Part shown: in pieces, positions 1 through 9,261 of the stretch
Numbering within the stretch: the stretch's first letter is position 1
How the letters are laid out: each line of letters opens with the position of its first letter
Assembly (NCBI GenBank): GCA_031082125.1
Contig: JAVHLM010000013.1
Location: forward strand, 62,001 to 126,000
DNA from: Candidatus Eremiobacterota bacterium
Lineage (GTDB): Bacteria > Vulcanimicrobiota > CADAWZ01 > Ess09-12
Direction of reading: 5' to 3'
Length of the DNA: 64,000 nucleotides
The notes under the pieces: model-generated
The model's database searches: none
Seen by the model: the letters and a program-made list of their open reading frames with translations, nothing else
Told to the model about the DNA's origin: nothing
Made by a program: the position numbers and the translations under genes

Positions 1-751
1 CCCAGAGGTTTTTTCTGACCTGTTTGCCTGGAATGATGGCCTTGACGTTTTTTGAGAAAGTGTCATAGATGGCCTGGCGGTATTGCTGGAGGTTCCCGAT
101 GTCGCACCAGTACCCCTTTGAAATAAAGCCATACAGGGGCTTCCCCTCGTCAAGGAGAACAGGGAAGATATCCTTGCTGAAGTCATAGACCTTGCCCGGC
201 TCCATCGAGTCCAGCATCGCGGGCTCCAGGCAATAGATTCCCGTGTTGATGGTGTCGCTGAATACCTCGCCCCAGCTGGGCTTTTCCAGGAACCGCTTGA
301 TACGATGCTCCTCGTCAGTTATCACGACGCCGAACTCAAGGGGATTGGCGACCCTCGTGAGGGTGATGGTGGCCTGTGATTCTTTCTCCCTGTGGAACTG
401 TATGATCTCGCTGAGATCAAAGTCCGTAAGGGCATCACCGCTCAGGATAAGGAAGGTCTCGTCAAGGTATTGACGGACCTTTCTTACGCTTCCCGCCGTT
501 CCCAGAGGCTCATCTTCGACTGAATAGACCATGCTCACGCCGAATTCACGGCCGTCACCGAAGTAGCTCACGATCTCCTCTGCAAGATAGTGGAGCGTCA
601 CTATGATCTCAGTGATCCCATGGAGCTTGAGCAGATCGATTATGTGCTCCATTATGGGCTTATTACAGACGGGAACCAGGGGTTTGGGCCTGTTGATGGT
701 GAGAGGGCGCAGCCTTGTCCCTTCTCCTCCCGCCATTACCACTGCTTTCAT
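1..751 (-). CDS. Sugar-phosphate nucleotidyltransferase (partial, 3' end outside window)
   Basis: The product should join a sugar 1-phosphate to an NTP, making an activated sugar for glycan synthesis in the cytoplasm. Reading the complement from ATG at 751 gives a start of the form [18 protein letters not shown], the N-terminal nucleotide-binding signature of this superfamily, followed by [14 protein letters not shown] and a later [10 protein letters not shown] metal-binding segment. A GGAGG-like ribosome site lies just upstream. About 250 residues are visible and the frame is still open at base 1. The sequence resembles mannose-1-phosphate guanylyltransferases, some of which are fused to a phosphomannomutase domain, but that part would lie outside the window. 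The substrate is not determined. Confidence 0.88.
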   Translation of the reverse strand, partial: MKAVVMAGGEGTRLRPLTINRPKPLVPVCNKPIMEHIIDLLKLHGITEIIVTLHYLAEEIVSYFGDGREFGVSMVYSVEDEPLGTAGSVRKVRQYLDETFLILSGDALTDFDLSEIIQFHREKESQATITLTRVANPLEFGVVITDEEHRIKRFLEKPSWGEVFSDTINTGIYCLEPAMLDSMEPGKVYDFSKDIFPVLLDEGKPLYGFISKGYWCDIGNLQQYRQAIYDTFSKNVKAIIPGKQVRKNLW

Positions 752-1237
752 GACAACCTCCGGGAATTGCCATAGGGTTCTGCCTGAGGCTTCGGCCCCT
801 TACCCCATTGAGGTTTTCTGCCGGTGATGAGGTGCGTGCCTTATGTGAGGATACTGGAGCAAGGGATTACCGCTCTGAGACCGTGAATCTTATATGCCTC
901 TCGATGCTGTTCTCTATGCAAAAGGAAAATCCTTCTCCTTCCCTGCCGTCCGGCTTCTCTTCCGGAGTCCCGTGGCAGCAGTTTCCCGCTGAAAGATAAT
1001 CCCCGGCAGCGGAATCAGGCGGCGGGAAGGGCATGATTTTAAGGTGGAGAAGGATTTTCATGAAATTCGGAGAAAAGTTTTCTAGTGGTATCTCCCTGTG
1101 ATAAAGATATATTCAACCCTCTCGAAGGGGAGTAGTGAAAGCCCGTCAAAAACCTGCAGAGACTGCAGGTTTTGCCGCGGGAATACCCCGGCGGGCAGAT
1201 GGTCCGACAGACACCCGAGTAGCGGGAAGGAAAGGCA
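752..1237. other. Intergenic region between divergent genes
   Basis: This 486-base stretch separates the divergently transcribed transferase gene and the next plus-strand gene, so it should hold both promoters. Short open frames on both strands have no ribosome sites or recognisable products. The only clear structure is a perfect inverted repeat near 1149-1173, listed separately. Confidence 0.5.
1149..1173. repeat. Perfect 11-bp inverted repeat with 3-nt loop
   Basis: The arms AAAACCTGCAG (1149-1159) and CTGCAGGTTTT (1163-1173) are exact reverse complements around AGA. The short T tract makes it at best a weak intrinsic terminator. It lies about 65 bases before the plus-strand gene at 1238, so it could be a leader hairpin or a protein-binding palindrome. 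Confidence 0.6.
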
Positions 1238-2839
1238 GTGGATCCTATGATGAAGATAAAACAGAAAAGAATCTTGCTCCAGATTACCCCTGATATACTT
1301 CACGCCTTCCAGAAAAGCATGCTGACCCGTTTTAACCCCCTCATCGCCGGCATGAAAAGAGAATACTGGAACAGGATCAACCTGCCCTCAGGCGATGTCG
1401 AAAAATGGCTTGTTGACGAGTTCGTGCCTGCCGGAGATACAAGGTTTTTGGGCGATCTGCTGATGATGGATCCTGATACGCTCTTCTATTACAAGTTTGA
1501 CAGGAGTGAGCAGTCGCTGGAAGTGGGCATTATGACCAAGGGCGATCCCCAGAACCTTATGACTTTCTGCACTCAGGTGAAGGAAATCCTGGAGGCGGGC
1601 AGGGCAAGTTTTTTTAATGACTGGAATGATATTGAGTTCTCAAGCGAGGCCCTCCAGACGATCATGGAGACTTCGATGGTGCTGCAGCCCTCCCCTCAGG
1701 AAGTGCAGGCAGCCCGTGCACTCGAGGATGAGAATGCCAGGAAATTCCTTGAGAAGATCAAGGGAGCCGATGCAACGTCCCTTTACAAGCTTGTGGACCC
1801 CAAGGAGCTTCCCAGGCTTGCCCCCACCGTGGACATGTTTGAGAAAATGGGCCTTCTCACGAAGGATTTCATCGTGCAATGCAGCAAGACAGGGCAGCCT
1901 ATTCTCAAGGTCTCCTCCAGGAGCGCTCTTGAGGAGACTCCGCAGGGTGCCAATAAATGCTTTATCTGCGGCAATCCCCTCTCCAAGGAGACCATTGATG
2001 AAATAGTCTCCTGTTCAGACTTCGGGAGAAAGCTCGTGGACAGGAATTACTGGTTCCCTGTGAGGGTGCTGAGCGCCCTGGAGAAGTACGGAATCCCGAC
2101 GGCGGCAGTGCGGGTATGGAACTCGGAAAATGATCTCATCAACCTCTTTTTCACCAAAAATGAGCAGTCATATCTTTTCATGCTCTGCAACAGGAAGCTT
2201 ACGCTTGATGATGCCTATTACATCAACGGCTATCTTTCTGCCTACGGGATAAGCCATGCCCTTGTCATAAGCACGGAGAAGATCTCTCTCATCATGAGAA
2301 AGCACATCGATGAGAATAACAAGGGCACCGCCATCAGCTACATCGATTCTTTCAGTGACTGTGATGATATGGTGGCCTATTTCCTGCTTGAGAGGGAAAA
2401 GGTCTATGTCTCAACGATCCTGGAGTCATTCTCACCTCTTACACCGGTGAGAATCCAGGACCTTGTGCTGAAGAGAGTGGGAAAGGATATCCCCTCCCTT
2501 CCTCATGAGAGCTTTGTACCCCGCCGCGCTGTCCATGAGGCCCCTCCCCAGGCAGCGCCTCCGCCGCCTCCTCCGCAGGTCCCGCCATCTGTGCCTCAGG
2601 CCCAGCATCAGTCTCCGTCTCCCTCCATAGAAGACGAAGAGGAAAAGGATCCGCTTCTGGAGGAGCTTACCTCCATCACGCCGGCACAGAAGCCCCAGGC
2701 AGCGCCTCCTCCTCCTTCGCCTCCTCCGCCGGCGACCCAGGAGTCAGTGAGCTTTCCCGATCTCTTCGGCAAGGATGACGGCGACGAGCCCTTCCTGATG
2801 GAGGAAGTGTTCCCCATAGACGACAGCATGGAGAAGTAG
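1238..2839 (+). CDS. Unrecognised 533-residue protein with proline-rich C-terminal tail
   Basis: I do not recognise this protein. About 430 residues look globular, with a possible metal-binding pair CFICG near residue 240. The last 100 residues are a low-complexity tail of Pro/Ala/Gln and acidic runs (PPPPPPQVPPS, EDEEEKDP), typical of a flexible linker or interaction segment. There is no signal peptide or membrane segment, so it is probably cytoplasmic. The start could be the GTG at 1238 or the ATGs at 1247 and 1250; a purine-rich GGAAGGAAAGG site precedes all three. It converges with the next gene, with only two bases between the stop codons. Confidence 0.75.
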   Translation: MDPMMKIKQKRILLQITPDILHAFQKSMLTRFNPLIAGMKREYWNRINLPSGDVEKWLVDEFVPAGDTRFLGDLLMMDPDTLFYYKFDRSEQSLEVGIMTKGDPQNLMTFCTQVKEILEAGRASFFNDWNDIEFSSEALQTIMETSMVLQPSPQEVQAARALEDENARKFLEKIKGADATSLYKLVDPKELPRLAPTVDMFEKMGLLTKDFIVQCSKTGQPILKVSSRSALEETPQGANKCFICGNPLSKETIDEIVSCSDFGRKLVDRNYWFPVRVLSALEKYGIPTAAVRVWNSENDLINLFFTKNEQSYLFMLCNRKLTLDDAYYINGYLSAYGISHALVISTEKISLIMRKHIDENNKGTAISYIDSFSDCDDMVAYFLLEREKVYVSTILESFSPLTPVRIQDLVLKRVGKDIPSLPHESFVPRRAVHEAPPQAAPPPPPPQVPPSVPQAQHQSPSPSIEDEEEKDPLLEELTSITPAQKPQAAPPPPSPPPPATQESVSFPDLFGKDDGDEPFLMEEVFPIDDSMEK

Positions 2840-2841
2840 GG

Positions 2842-4194
2842 TTACTCTTCGTAGACGAGGCTGAACTCGAAGGGAACAAGGGGGGCAATGTCTATCGAGG
2901 ATATCTCCAGGGTGGCGCGGCTTCCCCTGTAATGTACAGGCGGGAAGGAAACGCCTTTAATCACCATTCCATGCTTTTCGCTCCAGTGGGAGCTCTTGTC
3001 CAGGGGCTGGTACTCAAATCCTTCCTTGTCGATTATCTTCATCTCCCTCATCCTCACGTAATTCACGTTCCCGGTGAAGAGCTCCATGTGGTGGGAGATC
3101 AGGATATATTCCGTATCGTAGCGGATATCGTCAATGATCAGCTTCCCGCTCACATTGATGAAAGGGGAACTCACCTGGAAGGGGAGCTCCTTGTTCTGCT
3201 CGGAGTCCTTGAGGTCCAGCTCGAAGACCCAGGGCTCCTCAAGGGCAAGGTTGAAGACTTCTTCGATCCTGAGGCGGAGCTGCCTGATGTCGTCAAAAGC
3301 ATCGCAGAAATAATAGAACCTCGTGTTATATATCCCCCAGGGCCCGCTCCCTGAAGTGGGAAAGAGATACTGGTCCAGCTTGTTCTGAACGGTTATTTTG
3401 AAGAACATGGGCCTCAGGATATTGAGGCCGGACTGTTTGAGGCGCAGGGCGAAATCCATGGGATCCTTTGAGCGCCTGAGCACCTCGATGAAGCGGTGCT
3501 TCCACTCCTCATCGTCAGTCTCGAGGGTTCTGTGGTAGGAATCACAGTAGAGCATCGTGCCGGTGATTCCCGAGAGGGCTTTCGAGATCCTGAGGACCTG
3601 GTTCAGCAGGGGTATTAAAATATGGCAGGGATGAGAGCTCGTGAGCTTTTCCCTGAGAGAGAGATCGGGGGCAAAGACAAATCGCCACTGCCCCGAGCAT
3701 TCCCAGGTGGGCGGAAGCTCCATTGAAGGTGCCTGGAGCTCTTCCCGCCACCTTTCGATTTTTTCAAGCAGTGTGCCATCAATATCCAGGGGCGGTTCCC
3801 AGGGATCATTGATGGTGTTGATTTTTACCAGGGGAAGCTTTCCCTCCTCAACGATCTGGAGCTGCAGAACGGTGAGGGTGAGGAGTTTTGACTGGGGAAG
3901 GACAGGCTCGAACTCAAGAAACCATGGGAAGGGCTCTCCGCCTGTGATGCTCTTTACGCTCAACAGGCAGTAGCTGATGCCGTTCTCCTCGTCTGTGAGC
4001 GTGGCCTTCGACACCGTGTAGCCCATGGTATTGTCGCGTATCTCGAAGCCTATGACAGTCCTGATGATATCGCATACGAGATTCTTTACCAGTATCTTCA
4101 CACCGAGATCAACAGCGACCTGCTGGATCTGCTGGAGGGCGCCGAGTGATTCAGCCCTCTTCAGCAAGGCCACGAAATCCTCTTCTCTCTGCAT
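2842..4194 (-). CDS. Unrecognised 450-residue protein
   Basis: No family is recognised. The product has no signal peptide or membrane segment and is rich in alternating hydrophobic and polar stretches, suggesting mixed beta structure. The C-terminal part (about residues 330-450) contains several strand-like segments such as SGKLIIDDIRYDTEYILISH. A GGGGAGCC ribosome site precedes the ATG at 4194. It lies 49 bases downstream of the GerW-like gene in the same orientation and may be the last gene of the operon that starts near 7627. Confidence 0.75.
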   Translation of the reverse strand: MQREEDFVALLKRAESLGALQQIQQVAVDLGVKILVKNLVCDIIRTVIGFEIRDNTMGYTVSKATLTDEENGISYCLLSVKSITGGEPFPWFLEFEPVLPQSKLLTLTVLQLQIVEEGKLPLVKINTINDPWEPPLDIDGTLLEKIERWREELQAPSMELPPTWECSGQWRFVFAPDLSLREKLTSSHPCHILIPLLNQVLRISKALSGITGTMLYCDSYHRTLETDDEEWKHRFIEVLRRSKDPMDFALRLKQSGLNILRPMFFKITVQNKLDQYLFPTSGSGPWGIYNTRFYYFCDAFDDIRQLRLRIEEVFNLALEEPWVFELDLKDSEQNKELPFQVSSPFINVSGKLIIDDIRYDTEYILISHHMELFTGNVNYVRMREMKIIDKEGFEYQPLDKSSHWSEKHGMVIKGVSFPPVHYRGSRATLEISSIDIAPLVPFEFSLVYEE

Positions 4195-4243
4195 CGAAGG
4201 CTCCCCTGTGTATCAAGCGCGACTGTGCTGAGCGGTCACCGCC

Positions 4244-4858
4244 TCAGTCATTTTTCAGGTTGTCAGCCGGTATGTCAATAATGGTCACGCCGGGGGCGTT
4301 CCAGTGCCCGTCATCTTTATGTTCCTTTTCCTGCTGTGCCTCCCGGGCTTCCCGGACTTCCCTTGCAAGGGAATTAATCTTCTGCTGTATGGGGCCCTGG
4401 GTACTGCAGACCATCAAGCTGCAGCGGTCCGCAAGCTTCATCAGGCAGAGGGCCGTTGAAACAAAGGCTGCCGATATGCCGAAGAATTTAAGGACGCTGC
4501 ACAGGGCGTTCTGGCTTTTCTTCTCCTCTTCTTGCGGCGACCTTTTTGAGAGGTTTCTGCCGAGGGCATGGACAAGTGCATAAAGGCCAAGTCCGCAGGC
4601 GACGCCGGTTACGATAAGATCAGGAGTCTCGTAGAGCGAGATGAATTTCACCCTGTCATCTCTGAACTCGATGTAACCCAGAGGAGATTTCTCGCGGACT
4701 TCCCTCTCGGCCCCGTCCTCGTCGGTCATCACTGAGGTGACCATCCTTCCTACGGGGATAATGGTGACTGAGCTGTACACCCTTGGTTCTCCAAAAATTG
4801 TCGCAGTCTCAGTCGCCCTGTGGTGCTGCTGGAGCTTCTCAAGAAAGCCTTTTTTCAT
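4244..4858 (-). CDS. GerW/YtfJ-like protein with C-terminal membrane segments
   Basis: The N-terminal half has the pattern of the GerW (YtfJ) family found in spore formers and elsewhere: a helix, then TIFGEPRVYSSVTIIPVGRM, then PLGYIEFRDDRVKFI, matching the family's 'GEP...TIIPV' and 'P.G/A.[IL]' strands. Residues about 75-95 (TPDLIVTGVACGLGLYALVH) and 120-140 are hydrophobic and could be membrane segments, and the C-terminus is a charged helix. GerW proteins are poorly understood and are linked to spore germination in Bacillus; nothing here shows sporulation. It follows the transglutaminase-like gene by 21 bases. Confidence 0.6.
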   Translation of the reverse strand: MKKGFLEKLQQHHRATETATIFGEPRVYSSVTIIPVGRMVTSVMTDEDGAEREVREKSPLGYIEFRDDRVKFISLYETPDLIVTGVACGLGLYALVHALGRNLSKRSPQEEEKKSQNALCSVLKFFGISAAFVSTALCLMKLADRCSLMVCSTQGPIQQKINSLAREVREAREAQQEKEHKDDGHWNAPGVTIIDIPADNLKND

Positions 4859-4879
4859 GGGGAGGCCATCCTTTCCGGC

Positions 4880-7096
4880 TTATTTTTTAAGCTTGAATTC
4901 CGATTTAACCAGAGTAAACTCAAGCTCCTGGGGAGGCAGAGCTATTTTTACGACATTTCCATTGGGGTCTATGTAAAAGACCATGCCTTTCTTGGACTCG
5001 CAGCGGAAGGCATTGACCTCTTTGCCGCCTGCCTCTATCCTCTCGTAGTTTTTCACTTCCAGTTCAATCTCTCTTGTTCCGAGGTCCTCGGGAACAAAGG
5101 CGGTGAAGATATATTTCTTCCCGATCTGGAGCTTTGGTATCTGGCCTACCACAAGAGCCCATTGCGAGAGGAACCTCTGGTCAATGAGGTAAGTTCCCTT
5201 CGAGTACGGAATATCCCTCGTCTTCTCCGTGTCTGCCACTTTGAAGACCTGGGAGATCGTGTCCTTGCCGAACCGGAAGTGCTGGGTGACCAGGCTCCCT
5301 CCCATGCCGCTTTCCATCTGATATTCCAGGGGAAGCACGTTGGGCGTCATATGAAGCTTCCCTTCGGCCTTGAAGGTGTTATCGCCGATAGTGAGCGTTG
5401 AGGTGCTGGTGAAGATATAGGTCTCCCTTCCTTCCTGGAAGATGATGTCCTCTATCGCGGCCTTCTCCTCACCGATAATGTTCTCACCCTTCTTGATGGA
5501 GAATATTCTTTCCTCGCCTACAGGCCATGAAAGGTCCTTCTGGTAGTAAGAGACGGTCCTGGGGGGCCTGGGGGCGAAATCCAGTGATGTGATCTCGCCT
5601 GTCGTGATGTCACCGAATTCCCAGAGGCATATTCTTGTGGCGTCAATGGTCCCCTCGCCCGTCTCAGGGTCAAAGGGGAGCCAGCCATTGTTCTCAAGAT
5701 AGACTTCAACCCAGTTTGAGGGCACAAAGTCGCCATCCTTGAATGCCATCCCGCCCACCTTTTTGGCGGGAATGCCGAGGGTTCGGCACATCGCCACCAA
5801 CAGCATCGAGCGGCTTTCAGAGTTGCCTATGCCGTTCAGGAACGAAAAGAGGGCGCTGGGCATGGAGGTGCCGACCTTGATGTTGTCCTTTATCCATTTG
5901 CAAAGCCGCGAGGCGGCGGTGAAGGAGTCCTTTGACTTCCACGTGACCTCCATGGCCTTGTTCTTGATATACTCGTTATCGGTCTCGATGCCGGGCTCGG
6001 CCTTGAGGTAAGGCGCCAGGTCAGGGGGGATGGCGCGGGGCGGGAAGGGATTGGGCTTGTCCACGACAGGCTTTGAGGTCTTCACCTCAAATCTGCCTGC
6101 AGCGGAGAGCTCCGTCGCCTCGCCGGTGAAAATCTGCTCGAAGCCTATCACCTTGTGGCTGGTGCAGGTAATGCCCCGTCCGAAGAACTTGGCCTCCAGG
6201 GTGAGGCTCTCCACGCTTCTGGGATCAGGAAAGTAAAGGGGCGAGGGCACGATGTGGGTAGCCCAGAGATCGACGCCTTTCACTTTCTTGAACTCCTGCA
6301 CCACCGACCTGTTGCTCAGTTCAAAGGTAAGGGTTCCTCCCACTTCCTTCATCCTTATTATCCGCCCGGAGGACTGATCAAACCATACTGTCATAAGGGG
6401 GATCCCATAAAAATCGTTGATGGTGTAAATTCTGCAGGTAATGCCTGTGCCATTGTGATCGATTTTTTCCTCCCTCGAGGGGATGACCTGGATATCGCCT
6501 GAGGTGCGCAACACCGGGTCATAGACACGGATCTTCGTGGTGCCCTGACGGGCGATGAGGATCAGCAGCAGGTAATGCTCCACAAAAGTGTCCAGGCGGC
6601 CCCAGAGGTTGTTCACGAAGAGAAAGCAGGCACTGTCAACGGGGATGATGGAGCTTGAGGCTTCCTTGCCCACGACGTTTTTCTGGGCAATGAGGCCCTT
6701 GGAGAAGATGACTTCCGAGAGGAGATCTGTCTGGGGCGTGGTCTGCTTCAGGAGCATATAGGCCGGCGAGAGTTCCTGGCTCGCCACGGAGAAGTCCATC
6801 TGGAATAAGGAGTCTTCAATATAGCCCATTCCTGCTTTCAGGCGCGAGAGGGACTGGAACTTTATGAAGGACTCGCCGGCAAGCTGCATTTTTCTCTCTA
6901 CCTTGTAAACGCTGTACCCTATGAGGGTATCACCTGATTTCACGGCATAATAGATGTCATTGCCTTCTCGCAGAGAGGCGGCAGGGTCCTGGGGCTTTTT
7001 TCCTTTTTCCTGGGCAGGGAATGCCGGAACCGTGAGGAGGAGAATAATGCTTAGAGTGAGGAAGAATGCGAGAATTTTCCTGTGAAGTTCCGTCAT
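4880..7096 (-). CDS. Exported transglutaminase-fold protein lacking catalytic Cys and His
   Basis: This 738-residue protein begins with a clear signal peptide (hydrophobic run FFLTLSIILLLTVPAFPA, then AQEKGKK). Around residues 400-480 lies a transglutaminase-core domain recognisable from SRLCKWIKDNI, the helix MLLVAMCRTLGIPAKKVGGM, the strand NWVEVYLENNGWLPFDPETGEG and ATRICLW. In active members the helix is preceded by a catalytic Cys and the strand begins His-x-Trp; here these are Ser (in GNSESRSM) and Asn (SNWVEVY), with only the Asp retained. The protein is therefore probably a non-enzymatic member. AAAGGAT precedes the ATG. It follows the HExxH gene by 12 bases and is probably co-transcribed. 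Confidence 0.75.
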   Translation of the reverse strand: MTELHRKILAFFLTLSIILLLTVPAFPAQEKGKKPQDPAASLREGNDIYYAVKSGDTLIGYSVYKVERKMQLAGESFIKFQSLSRLKAGMGYIEDSLFQMDFSVASQELSPAYMLLKQTTPQTDLLSEVIFSKGLIAQKNVVGKEASSSIIPVDSACFLFVNNLWGRLDTFVEHYLLLILIARQGTTKIRVYDPVLRTSGDIQVIPSREEKIDHNGTGITCRIYTINDFYGIPLMTVWFDQSSGRIIRMKEVGGTLTFELSNRSVVQEFKKVKGVDLWATHIVPSPLYFPDPRSVESLTLEAKFFGRGITCTSHKVIGFEQIFTGEATELSAAGRFEVKTSKPVVDKPNPFPPRAIPPDLAPYLKAEPGIETDNEYIKNKAMEVTWKSKDSFTAASRLCKWIKDNIKVGTSMPSALFSFLNGIGNSESRSMLLVAMCRTLGIPAKKVGGMAFKDGDFVPSNWVEVYLENNGWLPFDPETGEGTIDATRICLWEFGDITTGEITSLDFAPRPPRTVSYYQKDLSWPVGEERIFSIKKGENIIGEEKAAIEDIIFQEGRETYIFTSTSTLTIGDNTFKAEGKLHMTPNVLPLEYQMESGMGGSLVTQHFRFGKDTISQVFKVADTEKTRDIPYSKGTYLIDQRFLSQWALVVGQIPKLQIGKKYIFTAFVPEDLGTREIELEVKNYERIEAGGKEVNAFRCESKKGMVFYIDPNGNVVKIALPPQELEFTLVKSEFKLKK

Positions 7097-7108
7097 AAAT
7101 ATAATCCT

Positions 7109-7627
7109 TTAGAGGGCCCTTTCCTGTTTGAGTTTGTTTTCAAGGCTGAGCGCGAAGCGTTCAGCGAATTTTTCTTTTCCGTAGCTTCTCCTGAGGGAAT
7201 GAAAATCGTCACTGTGATGTCCCAGCTCATGAAGAAGCACGTGCTCAAGGATATACTTCCTGAAATGCTCCATTCTCCAGTAGCAGTACCAGTGCTCGCC
7301 CAGGACTTCCCACCGGGCCCCGAACCTGCTGTATTCCCTGATCATTGAGTCAGGAGGCTTCTCATGATAGATGAACTTGAAATCCCTTGGTATTGAGTAT
7401 ATCGTGATGGTGCCGTCGCAGTATGATGCGTCGGCGTTAGTCACTTTCTGGTGCGAGAGCCTTATGCGCTTGATGCCGTTGGTATTCTCCACCGGGATTT
7501 CCATGAGGACCTCTTTGATATCCTGTATGGTGCAGGGATATATATAGCCCTCTGGAAGCCTGTCAACAACAAACTTTATGCGGGCAATCGAGCGCGCTCG
7601 ACGGTTTCCGTCTTCTCTCTTTTTCAT
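7109..7627 (-). CDS. Small zincin-like protein with HExxH motif
   Basis: The 172-residue product has HELGHHSDDFHSL near residue 137, followed about 12 residues later by KEKFAERFA, so the HExxH plus downstream Glu of a gluzincin-type metallopeptidase is present. The rest is not recognised. There is no signal peptide, so it is probably cytoplasmic. It is the first gene of a minus-strand set continuing with the degenerate transglutaminase-fold protein. A 33-bp sequence also found near 25.5 kb lies 15 bases before the start codon and may hold its promoter. The substrate is unknown. Confidence 0.7.
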   Translation of the reverse strand: MKKREDGNRRARSIARIKFVVDRLPEGYIYPCTIQDIKEVLMEIPVENTNGIKRIRLSHQKVTNADASYCDGTITIYSIPRDFKFIYHEKPPDSMIREYSRFGARWEVLGEHWYCYWRMEHFRKYILEHVLLHELGHHSDDFHSLRRSYGKEKFAERFALSLENKLKQERAL

Positions 7628-8105
7628 GGAGCCATCACAGTTTTATACTCCAGAGCATACCAGACGACATCATTATGAACTGAGAACTGCTGATTAATTC
7701 CAAGTTCCTGCCTACAGGGAACATATATTCTATAATGCGCGTAAGTATGCTTCTGGGAGATTGAATTTGACAGGGAAGGTTCCTAATCCTTCAATGACGC
7801 CTATAAAAAGAAATTGTCGGGTGTTGAGCACCCGACCACTGGGACTTTGGGGGAGGAGAAGCCCAAAGTTAATTGCTACTAACCTTACACTCATATTATA
7901 CGACCTCGGCAGGCCAAAAATCATTAACAGGATGCAACAATTGTTAACATTTTATGGCCGGTATATTAATTTTAGTTCATAAACCGGGAGGCCGGGGGAT
8001 ATTCTCCCGCCCCCGTCACCACAAGAAGAGGAATAAGAAAGGAAAGGAGAAAGTAAGGTTCTGTACAATATTGCGCCCATGGTCCCGTTATCCACAGTGA
8101 GGAAC
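7628..8105. other. Intergenic region before ECF sigma operon
   Basis: This 478-base region separates divergent genes. It holds the 33-bp repeat near its left end and a perfect inverted repeat at 7816-7836 (GTCGGGTG, loop TTGAG, CACCCGAC). On the minus strand that hairpin is followed by AATTTCTTTTT, which resembles an intrinsic terminator, although no minus-strand gene clearly ends here. The A+T-rich stretch 7870-7985 probably holds the promoter of the sigma operon. Short open frames here have no support. Confidence 0.5.
7642..7674 (-). repeat. 33-bp dispersed repeat, copy 1
   Basis: These 33 bases match 25519-25551 with a single difference (A at 7662, T at 25539). Both copies lie shortly upstream of a minus-strand gene, here the HExxH gene. 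On the minus strand both contain GGTATGCTCTGGAGTATAAA, which could include a -10-like element, but no convincing -35 is visible. The function is unknown. Confidence 0.6.
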
Positions 8106-8681
8106 ATGATGAAAAGCAACGATGACGATGCCTTGATGGAGAGCTTCAGGAAAGGAGACGCCTGTGCCTTTGAGACACTCTACGAACGTTACCGGCAGCC
8201 TCTCTTCAGGTATCTCTTCCTCATGCTTGACGACAGGGTTATGGCAGAAGACGTGTTCCAGGAGACTTTTCTCAAGGTTTTTCAGTTCCGCGGGCGCTAC
8301 CGGCCGGGAGAGAAATTCTCCCACTTTCTCTTCAAGGTGGCGAAAAACAGCGCTATTGATGTGCTCAGGAAGGTGAAGAAGACAGTGCCTTTTGAAAGCG
8401 TGACCAATGAGCCAGCCCTTGCCGGAAGCGAGGCCAGATCCCCTGAGGAAGAAGCCATCCTTCAGGAGGAAACAAGGGCCCTTCACGACGCAATCAGGTC
8501 TCTGCCGCCGGAGCAGAGGCAGGTGCTCCTCTTGAGGGAATACCTGGACATCCCTTTCAAGGAAATTGCCCATCTTACCGGATGTCCCCTTAATACGGCC
8601 CTGGGTAGAATGCACTATGCCATCAGGCGCATCAGGGAGGCATTCAGGAAAATACCATCATCACAGGGGGGAAGAGCATGA
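8106..8681 (+). CDS. ECF-type RNA polymerase sigma factor
   Basis: A sigma-70 family factor of the short extracytoplasmic-function class, which redirects RNA polymerase to a regulon when its anti-sigma partner releases it. Region 2 is visible as FETLYERYRQPLFRYLF and DVFQETFLKVFQFRG, with the region-2 basic segment FKVAKNSAIDVLRKVKK. Region 4 is LPPEQRQVLLLREYLDIPFKEIA with the helix-turn-helix ending RMHYAIRRIREAF. The ATG at 8106 (or 8109) follows GTGAGGAAC; a longer frame from 8079 has no ribosome site. The gene overlaps the anti-sigma gene by four bases (ATGA), showing translational coupling. Confidence 0.93.
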   Translation: MMKSNDDDALMESFRKGDACAFETLYERYRQPLFRYLFLMLDDRVMAEDVFQETFLKVFQFRGRYRPGEKFSHFLFKVAKNSAIDVLRKVKKTVPFESVTNEPALAGSEARSPEEEAILQEETRALHDAIRSLPPEQRQVLLLREYLDIPFKEIAHLTGCPLNTALGRMHYAIRRIREAFRKIPSSQGGRA

Positions 8682-9253
8682 ACTGCGAGGATTTTGAGAA
8701 AATGTGCGTGCTTCATTCTTATAATGAGCTTGATGCCCGTGATCAGGCAATCCTGGAGCGCCATATGGCCGGCTGCCCCCGCTGCAGGCAGTATATGGAT
8801 GATATGGGAGCCATAAGGAAAGGGCTGAAAAATCTGACGCTCCCTCAGCCTCCTGAGCTGGATCTTGCGGCGCTGAAACGCAGGGCAGATTCGGCAGCTC
8901 CTGAAAAGCTCTCCCTGTGGGATATTCTCACTCTTCCCAAGGCGAGGTATCTTGTGCCGGCATGTGCTCTCTTCGTGGCGGCGATTGCTATCGCCTTTGT
9001 GCTCACGGTGTCTCTTCATAATGGAGGCACGGGGGGGAGCCTCGCGGATTGCTCATGGACAACCGGTGATGAGAATTCCATCGAAGCGATACAGTCAGAA
9101 ACAGAAGCCCTGAGGGCCGGGCGCCAGGACCTCTACGAGCTTCATGAGACGGTGCAAAGGAGGTGTGATTCCGATACGGGCCATGAATTGAGAATGCTTG
9201 GCTCCTACGAGAGCCAGATTGCCGATATACGAATAAGGATAAATGAATTCTAG
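8678..9253 (+). CDS. Membrane anti-sigma factor with zinc-finger HxxxCxxC
   Basis: The N-terminus carries ILERHMAGCPRCRQYMDDM, the H-x3-C-x2-C motif of anti-sigma (zf-HC2/ZAS) domains that hold an ECF sigma factor inactive, often in a redox- or zinc-sensitive way. A single membrane segment (YLVPACALFVAAIAIAFVLTV, about residues 90-110) follows, then an 80-residue extracytoplasmic helical domain (SIEAIQSETEALRAGRQDLYELHETV). The arrangement fits a sensor that responds to envelope or thiol signals. It is coupled to the upstream sigma gene by an ATGA overlap, and its stop codon lies inside the ribosome site of the next gene. Confidence 0.88.
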   Translation: MNCEDFEKMCVLHSYNELDARDQAILERHMAGCPRCRQYMDDMGAIRKGLKNLTLPQPPELDLAALKRRADSAAPEKLSLWDILTLPKARYLVPACALFVAAIAIAFVLTVSLHNGGTGGSLADCSWTTGDENSIEAIQSETEALRAGRQDLYELHETVQRRCDSDTGHELRMLGSYESQIADIRIRINEF

Positions 9254-9261
9254 GAGGTGTG

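Noticed and set aside
5739-6011. Plus-strand frames opposite the transglutaminase-like gene
   Set aside because: They are antisense shadows with no recognisable product.
7761-7982. Plus-strand open frame of 73 residues and the opposing minus-strand frame in the gap before the sigma operon
   Set aside because: No ribosome site, no family resemblance and composition unlike coding regions; the hairpin at 7816-7836 lies across both frames.
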